Shown here: positions 1 through 9,155 of the stretch, one piece after another
Layout of the letters: every line of letters begins with the position of its first letter
Numbering within the stretch: position 1 is the first letter of the stretch
NCBI GenBank assembly: GCA_002205965.3
Contig: NADL03000705.1
Span: 744,001 to 808,000 of the forward strand
DNA length: 64,000 nucleotides
From: Kappaphycus alvarezii
Lineage: Eukaryota; Rhodophyta; Florideophyceae; Gigartinales; Solieriaceae
Direction of reading: 5' to 3'
Notes under the pieces: generated by a model
Seen by the model: the letters and a program-made list of their open reading frames with translations, nothing else
Database searches by the model: none
What the model was told of the DNA's origin: nothing
Program-made: the position numbers and the translations under genes

Positions 1-77
1 CGAGTAATCAATATTACTCCTATGCACCATCTGGTTGGACCTCAGGCCAAGCCTATAGGCCTCAGGAGCCAGCTCCT

Positions 78-1036
78 GTGTATCCTGCAATAGCCCAATT
101 CCAGGGTTATGTGTCCGTGAAAGAGAACCCGCTTCTCTTCTTCGGTGCTAAATGGTTTTGTCCGAACGGCTCACGCGATATCCAAGGAATCGCTTCAGAG
201 TTTGCCGACTATGCAGGAAATCTTCCCTGTGGCATTCCCCTTGATGCCCTCTCCACACCGGACTGGCGTCTCCGCTTGGTGGTTTCGGCCTCAGACCTTA
301 ACAGGCATAGCACATTCTCTGGTGCTACGATGATTATTCGGTTCATGTCGGCAGTGGACGACAGGCTTAGAATGCCTACGACCACCAGAATGATACCTGT
401 TGATTATGGATCCGATACTTGGCAGTATCATACGGACGACGAGTCGTACTACTTGTCCGAGATGATGAGATGGGGTGAAGATAACCCATAGGCAAAGCCA
501 ATGCCTGGTGGAATGGATATGACGGCGTCTCACAAGAAGCTATGTTCTGTACAAGGCCACTGGTGCCTTTGAATTTCAAACGCATTAGGCGTGAGGACAT
601 CTTGTTCTTCACCAAGACGGTACGATTCGAACTACGTTTCCGTTCGGATAGCGGCTATTTTGTCGCTTACCAAATGGTAGAGGCTGCTCACTTCAATCGG
701 GCAGCTTTAGCAAACCGATATTTGCATGTGCCTTCATGGTGGCAGGACTGCGAGGTCCCGCAAGGCTTCTGGGCAGAACTTCCGCCCGTGTACACCTAAT
801 TCGGTACACGTCTGCAAGATCCCAAGTCCGGCTTGTGGACGGTCTTTATGACCGAATGGTGCCTTACCGGGGCCATTCACCTGGCCTGGGAAGTGCACGA
901 CCTGTGGAGGTTGTGGTTTCTGCCCCCAGCTCTCATCAGGCTCATGGAACAGTTGGACTACTCCGGTCCATTTGGCTCTTCGGCCATGAAGGAAGAAATC
1001 CACAATCTCTTGAGGATTGTCAAGACCATCGAATGA
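78..1036 (+). pseudogene. Unrecognised degenerate reading frames upstream of the Pro/Ser-rich ORF
   Basis: One reading frame runs from 78 to 491. A second lies in another phase from about 542 to 1036, broken only by a TAA at 797-799 and closed by a TGA at 1034-1036. The second is in the same phase as the long frame at 1091-2071, so the whole stretch looks like one larger protein of 600 or more residues with one frame shift (between 491 and 542) and two stops. Composition is protein-like: Trp- and Phe-rich blocks such as WRLRLVV, FGAKWF and HDLWRLWFLPPAL, with no low-complexity bias. I do not recognise the family. Short inverted repeats are frequent, for example 63-78 (7-bp stem, 2-nt loop) and 787-810 (7-bp stem across the TAA). 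It may be an accessory protein or a divergent gag/env-like product of a retroelement whose 5' part lies outside the window. Confidence 0.4.
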
Positions 1037-1090
1037 AACTTCCTGTCGTCCCACAATTGTTCTAGGGATCCGGTTAACCCTTGCCCTAGC

Positions 1091-2071
1091 TTGTCGCCGG
1101 GGCTTTACCACACTGAGGCTGGTGACTATGTGTGGTTTAATCCTTCCACAGGGCAACGCTGCTCGAGGGAGGAAGCAGAGGGTGGTCGTGCACCCTGGCT
1201 TTCCAGGCGAGGACGCAGCCTCGCATATCGAGACTTGGACGCAATTCCGTCCTTTTCATCGTATCAGCGTCCTCAGGTCGCCGCTGGGCCTTCGACTCCC
1301 AACACTGCTCAACCAGAGCGGGAGCATGGAACTCCCATAGTAGAAGAACCGCCGTCTGAGAGGAATGCTTCCCCTCCTCCTGTACAAGACGAAGAAGTCC
1401 AGGAGATAGAGCATGTTACGGTTCCCAATGAACCGAATGCACCACCTCCGAGTGGTGGGGATTCCACCATGAATCCCCGTCAAGTGGACGCAGCTGGTGA
1501 ATCGAGCTCTGTGCCTGTGGATACTCTGATTCCCGTTCCCATTGAGGGAACACCCATGGCTCCATCGGCGGGTGAACCGGCGTCACCTCAGCGCCCTTCG
1601 TCCCCACTCCCACCTCGGCAGGTATCCCCGCGGGCTCTTATATCGCCCATCAGGAAAAACAGGCGTTATCTCAACGCCAGGTCAAGTCCTCGCTTGGCTC
1701 AGAAAGCCGCCACCCAGGCGGGAGCTCCAGTTCCAGGACCCAGTATTGCTGGTCCCTCCGAGCAGACTTCAAGTGGACAGACGGGGCGTTCACCTTTGGC
1801 TCCGAGGTCGAACTCACCGATGCCAATACCTGCATCCCCGGCCTCCGTGTCGTTGCAACAGGGGCAAATGGTTACCCCACCCACGACCTCTAGTGCTCTG
1901 GCACCAGGCTCAGGGAGTAACTCCCGAGGGGCTCGAAGTCCTCTCGCACTGGTGTACCGCCAGGCGCTTATGCGTCGTGGCGTGGACGTGAGTGCCTTGG
2001 ATGAGGCCTCCGTGGAGGACTTGCGCCTTCTGATGCGCCACTACACCTCCGACTCCTCCGATTGGAACTAA
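1091..2071 (+). CDS. Unrecognised 326-codon Pro/Ser-rich ORF
   Basis: This is the longest uninterrupted frame in the first 3 kb. The first ~35 codons (motif HTEAGDYVWFNP) look folded. The middle ~230 residues are rich in Pro, Ser, Ala and Gly and probably disordered. The last ~40 residues contain an Arg-rich then acidic helix (RRGVDVSALDEASVEDLRLL) and end in TSDSSDWN. The first in-frame ATG comes only at 1468, and the open frame starts with TTG, so the frame is more likely the C-terminal part of the protein read upstream in the same phase than a gene on its own. A hairpin-rich non-coding tail follows. This arrangement fits the last ORF of a retroelement before its 3' repeat. The function is unknown. 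Gag-like, env-like or viral-type structural protein are all possible, and none is supported by a motif. Confidence 0.45.
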   Translation: MSPGLYHTEAGDYVWFNPSTGQRCSREEAEGGRAPWLSRRGRSLAYRDLDAIPSFSSYQRPQVAAGPSTPNTAQPEREHGTPIVEEPPSERNASPPPVQDEEVQEIEHVTVPNEPNAPPPSGGDSTMNPRQVDAAGESSSVPVDTLIPVPIEGTPMAPSAGEPASPQRPSSPLPPRQVSPRALISPIRKNRRYLNARSSPRLAQKAATQAGAPVPGPSIAGPSEQTSSGQTGRSPLAPRSNSPMPIPASPASVSLQQGQMVTPPTTSSALAPGSGSNSRGARSPLALVYRQALMRRGVDVSALDEASVEDLRLLMRHYTSDSSDWN

Positions 2072-3292
2072 GTTCCCTTTCCCTTTCATTCGGTAGGCCG
2101 ACTAGCGGCATTTCTCTGCGTTCAACAATAAAATGTTTGTTTGTGTCTTGCTTTCAAAGAAGTTGCCTTCTTATCCTCTGTTTCAACTAAAGATGAATTC
2201 ATCTTTCTTATTTTTATTTTTTTTAGCCAGACTAGTCTAGGTCTGCACCTCCCGCCTTTGCAGTGAGTGGGTGTATGGTTGGGAAGAAGTCCCTGCTTCT
2301 TGTTTTGTCACGAGGGACTCTCAACACAGTCTCCGGGGGCGATATCTTCCCATATTCGTATATTAACGAGCTCAAATCTCGTTTCGCGCCAAAATTTAGC
2401 GATTTGGACCATCAGAACGTCTCAGGACGAGGCTTTGGGACGGCTTAAACTGCGTGGGACCGCTGGGGCCGCTACGGTTCCAATCGTCCCGAGGAACCGC
2501 AAGGCTCCTTTTCGGCTTTCTTTTCGAGGGAAACGAGTTCCCAAACTTGTTAATCAGCTTACCAGACCTCGAGGGGTCTGGTGTCCTTAATAGTAGGGGG
2601 TGTAGGTTTCCTGTATATCATCCTTGTATGCATCCACTTGATGCGTCGCCACGGAACCATTTCAGTCCAAGTGGCGTTCCTTTTATGTGAGAACAGAAGT
2701 TCACACACTTCTGTTTCCAAATCCTACGGCGATGGGATGACTGCCACTATACAGTCCAAACGAGCATGCCCGAACTCATCTGAGCTATTTTGGCGCCAAA
2801 ACGTCAATATATATTTCCTTCTGTCGCACGGCGACAGGCGCCTGGAGTTAACCCGTTAGAAGTTGGGACTCCTTCCCCCTTCTGAAGAGGGAAGCATGGG
2901 GACGGCCCGTTCAACCAAACTCTAGGTTGTTTGTCAAGCAGCACTTGACTTTTTCCTTATTTCACAGTGAAACAACTTTGTCCAGTTATATGAACTCTGC
3001 GTTCTGCGCGAAGGCATTTCGCGCGATGGTAGTACTCCACCTTTCGCAACCATGTCCTGATCGACATCCGTTAAGCTTTCGTGCTTGCACGAATTGGCAA
3101 AGGTAAAGCCAATACACAATTTGACCTTAGTCAAAGGCTACTAAAAGGTAGCATACCAAAAGAGCTGGCGCTCTTGAGATAGATGGCGTATCTTCCACAC
3201 CCATGAGGTGTGGTACGTCATGGTGGTAGATCTTTATTTGTCATACAATGTCGCACAGAGGCGTGCGGAGGGTATTTATAAATTAACTACGG
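2072..3292 (+). other. Hairpin-rich non-coding tail, possible 3' LTR region
   Basis: There is no credible gene here. The stretch follows the Pro/Ser-rich ORF and starts with a T-rich run near 2200-2224. It is crowded with perfect inverted repeats: 2562-2581 (7-bp stem), 2692-2715 (9-bp stem, 6-nt loop), 2821-2837 (7-bp stem, 3-nt loop) and 3195-3213 (7-bp stem), with several more between 3010 and 3260. A TATA-like ATTTATAAAT lies near 3271. The position and the lack of coding potential suggest the 3' untranslated part or LTR of the plus-strand element. The partner repeat would lie outside the window, so this cannot be confirmed here. Confidence 0.4.
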
Positions 3293-3425
3293 ATGCGGGC
3301 GGCGGGTAGAAACTTGTCGCGCCTGCATTATTTGGAGACTAAATGCAAAACGGGTAACGAAGTCGCGGAGCTCCTGATGAGGGGAGGAACCGCGACGAGA
3401 AGCAGCGAAGGAAGCAAGGCGGCGG

Positions 3426-3431
3426 AAAAAA
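3426..3431 (-). terminator. Candidate Pol III terminator for tRNA-Leu
   Basis: Six consecutive T on the minus strand (AAAAAA on plus) lie 57 nt past the tRNA 3' end. It is the first run of four or more T downstream of the gene. The distance is longer than usual, so the assignment is tentative. The flanking 3293-3488 stretch is GC-rich and holds no gene I can support. Confidence 0.35.
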
Positions 3432-3488
3432 GCCTTACCGTCGTCGCCCAAGGCGCCATAGATATCAATCCCGACGGGGGGAAGAGTT

Positions 3489-3567
3489 GAAAGCGGTGAG
3501 ATTCGAACTCACGCCCCGAAAGACTAGTGCCTTAAACTAGCGCCTTAGACCACTCGGCCACGCTTCC
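3489..3567 (-). tRNA. tRNA-Leu(AAG), no intron
   Basis: Read on the minus strand, the 79-nt gene begins GGAAGCG and ends CGCTTTC. These form a 7-bp acceptor stem with one G-U pair. The A box matches TGGCNNAGTGG exactly (TGGCCGAGTGG). The D arm is GCC/GGC. The anticodon stem CTAGT/ACTAG closes a 7-nt loop TTAAGGC, which places AAG at positions 34-36, so the tRNA decodes Leu CUU (A34 to inosine expected). A long variable region typical of class II tRNAs follows, then a T arm GTGAG-TTCGAAT-CTCAC containing the B box. CCA is not encoded. Two truncated LINE copies sit 66 bp and more beyond its 5' end. Confidence 0.93.
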
Positions 3568-3634
3568 TTGCTTCGCTTCCGATTTTACGTCATAACGTCA
3601 TGATGTTGACGTAATCTCATACGATGGGTGGGAT

Positions 3635-3655
3635 GCATTAAACTTCCTCCTTAAC
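3635..3655 (+). repeat. Left copy of 21-bp direct repeat flanking LINE copy 1
   Basis: A 21-bp sequence starting GCATTAAACTTC and ending CTCCTTAAC occurs here and again, identical, at 4874-4894. Each copy directly abuts LINE-derived sequence. The simplest reading is a target-site duplication made when LINE copy 1 inserted. A related sequence (12 of 21 positions equal) lies at 6380-6400, after the second LINE copy. Confidence 0.6.
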
Positions 3656-4873
3656 TTCCTCCTGCATACCTACGGGCGCGGCGCTGCCGCCGCCAGCATC
3701 ATTGATGCTGCGCCCGCACGGCAGCGAACTTCCGCATACGCCACGCCGCGTGCTTGCGCACTAGCTTCTGGCCGCTACCGCGGCGACCGGTCCTTCCTCC
3801 TCCGTCAGGCTGGGCCTTCTCTCCGCCGTTTCGCCCTCTCCATCCCCGGAATAGTCGACCTTTCCACCCTTGACCCTCCAACTCTAGCTGCTTCACCCAC
3901 CAACACACTAACCCTTCTCAAACGGGTGCAGCAAGAGGCGCGGGCAAGAGTACATTGGCACGACGACTCCTGGGAGAATGCCCCAAACCCGACCGCTCAC
4001 AGCGACGCCGACATTCGACATCGCATCCGTGGCCTAGCGTTCCGCCGCAGCCCCGCTGCGGCGTTTCTCTTCGCTCATCCACGGCAGCTACGAAGGTCCA
4101 CACTACACACTGGCAGACCATGCTCCGCCGTCACCTCGGACTGCCAGTGTATGATGACTCCATGGCCCTCAACTGCCACCACTGTGACCACCCCTTGGAC
4201 ACCCTCGGGATCACGCCGCCGACCTCTGCTGCCCTGGTTTCGGCCGTCGTCACCGCCACAACTCGCTATGTAATGCGATTGCGACGCACGTTACCGCGCC
4301 GCGGGTCTGGATACTCGGCAAGAGGTTCCGTTCCTCGTCCCGGGCACTGAGCTCCGCCCCGCCGATATCCTTGTACAACCACCACCAACCCCGGAAGGCA
4401 CAACGTTGCGCCCCATTGCCTGTGACATCACCGTCGTTTCACCGTTCAAGGCCGCAGTTCGCACCAAGGCGACCCAGGTTGCCGGAGGCGCTGCTGAACT
4501 GGCGGCCCGCGACAAGGTTACAACCCTGGAACGCAACATCGCCCGACGACTCCCCGCTCCATCGACTGGCCCATCTTCTGCGCCTTACACGCCGAACTTC
4601 ACGTTTCGACCTCTGGCGTTTGATTCCCTAGGTGCCCCTTCCCCTGGAACTATTGCATTTATCGAGGAGTTAGTTCCGCGGATCGCGTCCAAGTGTCACT
4701 CGACAGTTGGCATTGTCCGCCGCCGTATCTACCAGCGACTGAGTTGCACCCTGTGGTCCTCCATCGCCGAAGCTATCCTGTCCCGAGCACCGATGCGCAC
4801 GGACGACGAAGTACATCCGGTTAGATCTTAACCGTATAGTTAGGACGTGCGCAGTCCACAGTAGATACTGAAC
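3656..4873 (+). mobile_element. 5'-truncated LINE copy 1
   Basis: The segment lies between two identical 21-bp repeats. It has the same layout as the neighbouring copy at 4895-6379: an RT-polyprotein C-terminus, a stop, then a short 3' tail beginning CCGTATAGT and ending near AGATACTGAAC. It is 5'-truncated, as is usual for target-primed reverse transcription. GC content is clearly higher than in the flanking elements. No poly-A tail is seen, which is known for several site-specific LINE clades. Confidence 0.65.
3680..4831 (+). pseudogene. LINE polyprotein C-terminal fragment, copy 1 (zinc motif and nuclease-like domain)
   Basis: Reading frames change at least twice (near 4080 and near 4280). 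Joined conceptually, they parallel the protein of copy 2 block by block: a segment with RYRGDRSFLLRQAGPSLRRF, then VQQEARARVHWHDDSW, then HWQTMLRRHLGLPVYDDS. Next comes a Cys-rich C-X2-C motif (NCHHCDHPLDTLG), then VPGTELRPADILVQPPP and PIACDITVVSPFK, and a C-terminal block RRRIYQRLSCTLWSSIAEAI before the stop at 4829-4831. RPAD followed by ACD-hydrophobic-T resembles the PD-(D/E)XK core of restriction-like endonucleases in R2/CRE-type LINEs. That reading is an inference. The RT catalytic core itself is missing, lost to 5' truncation. Confidence 0.6.
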
Positions 4874-4894
4874 GCATTAAACTTCCTCCTTAAC
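4874..4894 (+). repeat. Right copy of 21-bp direct repeat
   Basis: Identical to 3635-3655. It separates the 3' end of LINE copy 1 from the 5' truncation point of LINE copy 2, so copy 1 appears to have inserted exactly at the 5' junction of copy 2. Confidence 0.6.
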
Positions 4895-6379
4895 GGGACA
4901 AGGTCGATGGGTGCCGCCGCACCCTCCGACTGCTGACCCACGTTCGTGACCCCCGCGCCCGTTTCCACATGCACCGGCTGTGCGCGTCGGCATGCCTCGT
5001 CACCCACGCGTTCCGGCTCGCCGACCCACAACACTCGGCCCCCGCTGCACAAGCCTTTGACGCCCTGCAGAGGTCGTCGTACTCGGAGCTACACGGGATC
5101 GCCCTCACAGACACTGCATGGGACCAAGTCACGCTACCCATCCGCCAGGGAGGTCAGGGATTTACCCTCATCTCTCCGTTCCTACACGGCTCGGTCGCAG
5201 CTAGTATCATCGACGCGGTTCCGGCACGTGAGAGATCGGCATCGTATACCACGCAACGTTCTGCCGCCGTCTCTGGTCACCGATACCGAGGTGACAGGGC
5301 GTTCCTGGTCCGACAAGCCTTGCCGCGAATCCGTGATTTCCTGCAATGTATCCCTGGGCGCCCGTACTCCGTCGACCTCGGCCCCTTTGACCCATGCCTG
5401 CTTGCTGCCAAACCATCCAACCTCCAAACCTTCTTAAATGGTGTGCAGCAGGAGGCACAGGCAAAGGTCCACTGGCGCGACGACTCATGGTTGACACACC
5501 CCAACCCGGCTCAGCACAGCACTCAAGAAGTTCGACATCGGATCCGTGGCCTGGCGTTCCGGAACAGCCCCGCCGCCGCTTTTCTCATCGCTCACCCCAC
5601 AACCGCTACGGTGGTGTCCTCGGCCCACTGGCAGACCATGCTCCGCCGGCACCTAGGCCTCCCCGTATACGACGACTCCCGCCCGCTCACCTGTGCCCAC
5701 TGCAATCAAACTTTGGACGCACTCGGGGACCACGCGGCTGACCTCTGCCCTGCCGGCTTCGGCCGCCCGCACCGCCACAACTCGCTGCGCAACGTTTTCG
5801 CCTACCACGTTGCTCGGCCGCGGGCCTGGACTGCCAATACGAAGTCCCGCTCCTTGTCCCGGGAACGAATATCCGTCCTGCGGACATTCTCATACAACCC
5901 CCCCCTGCCCACTGGTCAACAGGTCCGCCCCATAGCCTGCGACCTAACCATTGTCTCGCCGTTCAAACAAGGTGTGCGCACAAGGGCCACCCAAATGGCC
6001 GGCGGCGCCGCCGACATTGCCCATCGAGACAAAGTCACAGACCTGGAGCGCAAACTGGTACGCCGCATCCCGCCCCTTCGCACAACACCCTCCAGGAACC
6101 GAACTTCAAGTTTCAGCCCCTGGCTTTCGACTCCTTGGGTGCCCCATCCCCCGCCTCTATCCTGTTCATCGAAGACTTCATCCCGCGCATCGCAGAGAAG
6201 TTCAACACAACCACAGCAGTGATCCGCAGACGTATTTATCAGCGCATTAGTTGCACACTGTGGTCTTCTATTGCAATGGCGATTCTATCGCGAGCCCCAC
6301 TGCACGTGCCTGACGTGGAACATCCGGTTAGTTCTTAGCCGTATAGTCAGTCCTGCAGTGTACACGATAGATACTCAAT
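4895..6379 (+). mobile_element. 5'-truncated LINE copy 2
   Basis: Homologous to copy 1 and in the same orientation, but longer at the 5' side. Protein homology starts almost at once after the 21-bp repeat, so the 5' junction is near 4895. The 3' tail starts CCGTATAGTCAG at about 6339 and ends near GATACTCAAT, matching the tail of copy 1. The following 21 bases (6380-6400) resemble the 21-bp repeat upstream (12 of 21), as an old target duplication would. Confidence 0.65.
4910..6338 (+). pseudogene. LINE polyprotein C-terminal fragment, copy 2
   Basis: A 417-codon open frame covers 4969-6222 and opens about 60 bases further upstream without an ATG. The last block continues in another phase (6135-6338). 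Visible order: an RT thumb-like block (HMHRLCASACLVTHAFRLADP, then WDQVTLPIRQGGQGFTL), a helical stretch, HWQTMLRRHLGLPVYDDS, and a zinc-type cluster CAHCNQTLDALGDHAADLCP followed by RHNSLRN. Next come RPADILIQPPP (in a shifted phase near 5870) and ACDLTIVSPFK, with a final block RRRIYQRISCTLWSSIAMAI. The C-C-H-C plus RHN arrangement is one I know from LINE-type RT proteins of many eukaryotes. RPAD/ACDLT may be an endonuclease core. The element is 5'-truncated, so no RT active site is present. Confidence 0.65.
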
Positions 6380-6681
6380 GAAGTAAAGTTTCTTCTATGG
6401 AGATCACTCATTCCTAAAAAATCTTAATGCGACTCTTGTGACTTTTTGGTCAAACGAGTGCCGCTCGTTTTGGAGTTGTTTCAACCACAGACCAATAGGT
6501 CTTGTTCGGCTTAGCCCGGCAGGGTCACTGCTGTACTTGCCGGACGGAATGCCTCTCTTCCTAAAGCATCGTAGAACCATGCTACGAGAGTCCACAGACA
6601 GGCTCCAGGTGTTTTCCAAATCTGGAAACCCGTACCACTTCACACGAAGGGATAGCTTCCCTTTTCAACCCTGTGATTGAC

Positions 6682-6721
6682 TATGTCATCGATGACATAC
6701 TACTATGTCATCGATGACATA
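6682..6721. repeat. Two perfect 18-bp palindromes in tandem
   Basis: The sequence TATGTCATCGATGACATA occurs at 6682-6699 and again at 6704-6721, each a perfect palindrome with no spacer. They sit just past the last ORF of minus-strand Gypsy-A, where the polypurine tract and 3' LTR border would be expected. They could be a protein-binding site, a termination signal, or part of the wider inverted-repeat pattern of this element. Confidence 0.8.
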
Positions 6722-7122
6722 CTCTGTTGAATCACTTTCTTCTTCAACCTCCTTCTCATCAAGGTTTTCCTGTTCCACCTCAGGCAAAATATTTGCCTTT
6801 TCCGCGCCACTTTTGGACCCTTGGCCCAATGCGCTGCCCTCAAGGGCTGTGGCTTGCTTCTTTTCAAGCGCGCACTGCGCCGGACCTTAACAGTCCTACC
6901 CCTCGGTGTTTCTTCTAAGAAGAAATGTTCGTCTTCTGCCTCATCAACGTCCACATCCTGTAGCGTCATTTCGGGGACCTCATCGTCCCTTTCATCCATC
7001 TGCGCCTCCGCGCGAGGGTCGTATTGACTCTCTTCCTCCTTCTGAGTTTCCGATTGAAACTCGGCCAGGCTTCTCAAAGGGCTGGCCTCTGCGGGAGTGT
7101 CTTGTAATGGCGTTGAAGCCAT
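6703..7122 (-). CDS. Gypsy-A last ORF, acidic then basic C-terminal protein (139 codons)
   Basis: An intact frame starting with ATG at 7122-7120, downstream of integrase. Residues 1-65 are acidic (EEESQ, MDERDDEVPEM, DVDVDEAEDEH). Residues 70-100 turn basic (RGRTVKVRRSARLKRSK). The tail is Lys/Arg-rich (RRRLKKK). It could be the C-terminal tail of the integrase polyprotein after a frame break, or a separate small ORF. A charged tail of this sort can bind chromatin or nucleic acid, but I see no chromodomain. It is the only long unbroken frame in Gypsy-A. Confidence 0.45.
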   Translation of the reverse strand: MASTPLQDTPAEASPLRSLAEFQSETQKEEESQYDPRAEAQMDERDDEVPEMTLQDVDVDEAEDEHFFLEETPRGRTVKVRRSARLKRSKPQPLRAAHWAKGPKVARKRQIFCLRWNRKTLMRRRLKKKVIQQSMSSMT

Positions 7123-7230
7123 GCACCTTGTGGCGGTTTCAGGTCCACTTGACCTTGTCTGGCGCGAACGTTAATATAACGTCTGGAGTTTATGCCCTGT
7201 AGCGAAGCGAGCGCGCCTCCCAAGCTTGGT

Positions 7231-8376
7231 TCAGCTAAGTCCATGGGGCTGGGTGCTAGTTCTACCCTGTCGCGCGAAACCCTTTCGTGCTCGTCCCGCG
7301 AGCGATGGCCTCTGTGTCATCTGCGACGTCCACACGCGGTGTGGACCTGTAGCCACTTGAGCTAACTTTTGTTTAGGCTCTTCAGAAGTGCCTTGCTCCT
7401 TTCGGAGGTAAACATAAGATCCAACGAGGATCTCGTATTTCGGCTTACGAAGCCTAGCGTCGAAGTTGCGGTTGGTTGTAGCGGGCCTGCCCTTTAGCAA
7501 GGCTATTGCTAGTTTGTTCCATCAGACTTTGTAGCCATGACTGCCACCTGAGGTAATACTTCCTCGAGGTTTCAAAGTCCTCCAAACTTGGTTCGCTTTG
7601 CAAAGCGATGCTCCTAGGAGCTTTAGATAAAACCAATTCGAACAGTGCGATGTTCGTGGTCCTATGGACTTGCGCATTGTACGCATACGTTGCGGCGTCA
7701 CTGAAGAGATCCCAGTCTCTTGGGTGGTCCCCAATGTACTTGCGCAATGCGGAAAATAGCGTCGGTTAAACCGCTCCACCTGACCACTGGTCTGGGGATG
7801 GTAAGTCGTCGTAAAGACGTTCCTGGTACCCAGGATTCTGCACACATTTTGAAAGAACTTGGACGTAAACTGCGTCCCGTTGTCCGAGAGTAGACGAGCT
7901 GGCTGTCCGTAGACGAACACCCAGTGGTGTACAAACGCAAGGGCAACTTGCGCGACAGTAATCCGTTTCAATGCCACTGTGCGTATCAGTTTAGAATAGC
8001 GGTCACTGACCAAGAGGTATCGGTTACCTCGCTTAGTAGTGATAAGCTCGCTAAGAATGTCAATTGCGACATACTCCATGGGAGCTTTTGGAGTAAAGAC
8101 CTTCAACTCTTTTGCGTTCTTGCGCAACTTAACCCGTTCCTTGGCACAGGAAGGACAGTTCCGCGCAACTGTATAGCAATCGACTGCCATGGTCGGCCAG
8201 TAAAAGTGCCCTCGCAAGCTCTCATAAAGCTTTCTTCCGCCTGGATGCCCAGCTAGCTTGGCATAGTGACTCATGTCGAGTATTCTCTCCTTGAGAGAAA
8301 GTGGAACAATCACTTGCACATGTTCTGACGCAATACGACAGAGAGTTCCTTCGAACTCAGGGGCTTCAGTCGTCAA
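7231..8376 (-). pseudogene. Gypsy-A integrase
   Basis: The frame from 8376 carries an HHCC zinc domain (HYAKLAGHPGGRKLYESL, then NCPSCAKERVK) and an rve core with all three acidic residues: D in MEYVAIDIL, D in LLSDNGTQFTS, and E in TYHPQTSGQVERFNR. After ERFNR the phase shifts (near 7745) and continues as MRKYIGDHPRDWDLF. It shifts again near 7480 into the GPY/F-type C-terminal module (GSYVYLRKEQG, then ATGPHRV). The catalytic triad is intact, so the enzyme would have been active before the two frame breaks. Plus-strand frames over this interval are shadows. Confidence 0.85.
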
Positions 8377-8389
8377 AGACTGTAGGTTC

Positions 8390-8863
8390 TCAGAATCTAT
8401 ACGACGCCGAATGTCGTTGCAGAAACCATCGACGGCTTGTTCGTGACCAGTTCCTCAGGCGTGATAGCCTCGAAAAAAACGAAATCGGACCCCTCTCCCC
8501 CTCTAAGAGCGAGCAAGTCGTCGCAGACGCCATAGTCGTCTGTGCCGGACTACTTTTCCTCGTCGTTAGAGGAATGTTCGCATAAATGCGAAGCAATTTC
8601 GCAGTAAAGACGTCTGCTGGGAAGCAGGGGATGTCATCATCGACAGGATCCATCGTGGTTCCAGCGGTTGGCAACGCGATAAGGCGTCGCCTGGGTGTTT
8701 GCACGCGCTTTCTTGTAATAACCTCGAAGTCGAACCCAGAAGGCGTAGTCGCCATCGAATAAGACGACCACTTGGGTCGGTTACGTTGAGTAAACATCTT
8801 AAGGATGCATGATCCGTGTGCACGATGAAGTGTTACCGTAGAGGTAAGCCTCAGGGTTTGCAA
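8390..8863 (-). pseudogene. Gypsy-A RNase H region, degraded
   Basis: Parts of the Ty3/Gypsy RNase H tail are readable in two phases: HTDHASLRCLLNVTDPSGRL and IRWRLRL in the frame ending at 8566, corresponding to the conserved TDHxxL...RWxLxL block, and further pieces in the frame ending at 8390. The catalytic N-terminal part, expected around 8900-9150, is broken into short frames that I could not join with confidence. It links RT (9156-9965) to integrase (8376), as expected for the polyprotein. Confidence 0.6.
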
Positions 8864-9155
8864 AGCCCAAAATACGGCTAAACACTCTTCTCGGAAACGG
8901 AATAGTTGCGTTCCGCGGACGAAAGCGTCCGTGAGAAAAATCCTATGGGCTTACGAGTGCCATCCTCGTGCGTTTGAAACAACGCGGCTCCAATTTGGTA
9001 GTCACCGGCGTCAGTGTCTAACGAATAAGGAAAGTTCTTCTTGGTAGCGCCAATATAGGCGGGACAATATAGCGTACTTTAGGGTGTGAAATGCTTCTTT
9101 GCACATGTCCGAAAGCTCTTCGAGTTGGACCGGTTGTCCGTTCTTGACTAGTTGA

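Noticed and set aside
734..1156. Minus-strand 140-codon frame
   Set aside because: Overlaps plus-strand frames in phase with the long ORF and shows no family motif; a shadow.
4946..5437. 163-codon plus frame overlapping LINE copy 2
   Set aside because: Different phase from the 417-codon frame that carries all recognisable LINE blocks; Arg/Ser-rich shadow of GC-rich sequence.
6906..7202. Plus-strand 98-codon frame
   Set aside because: Shadow of the minus-strand Gypsy-A terminal ORF.
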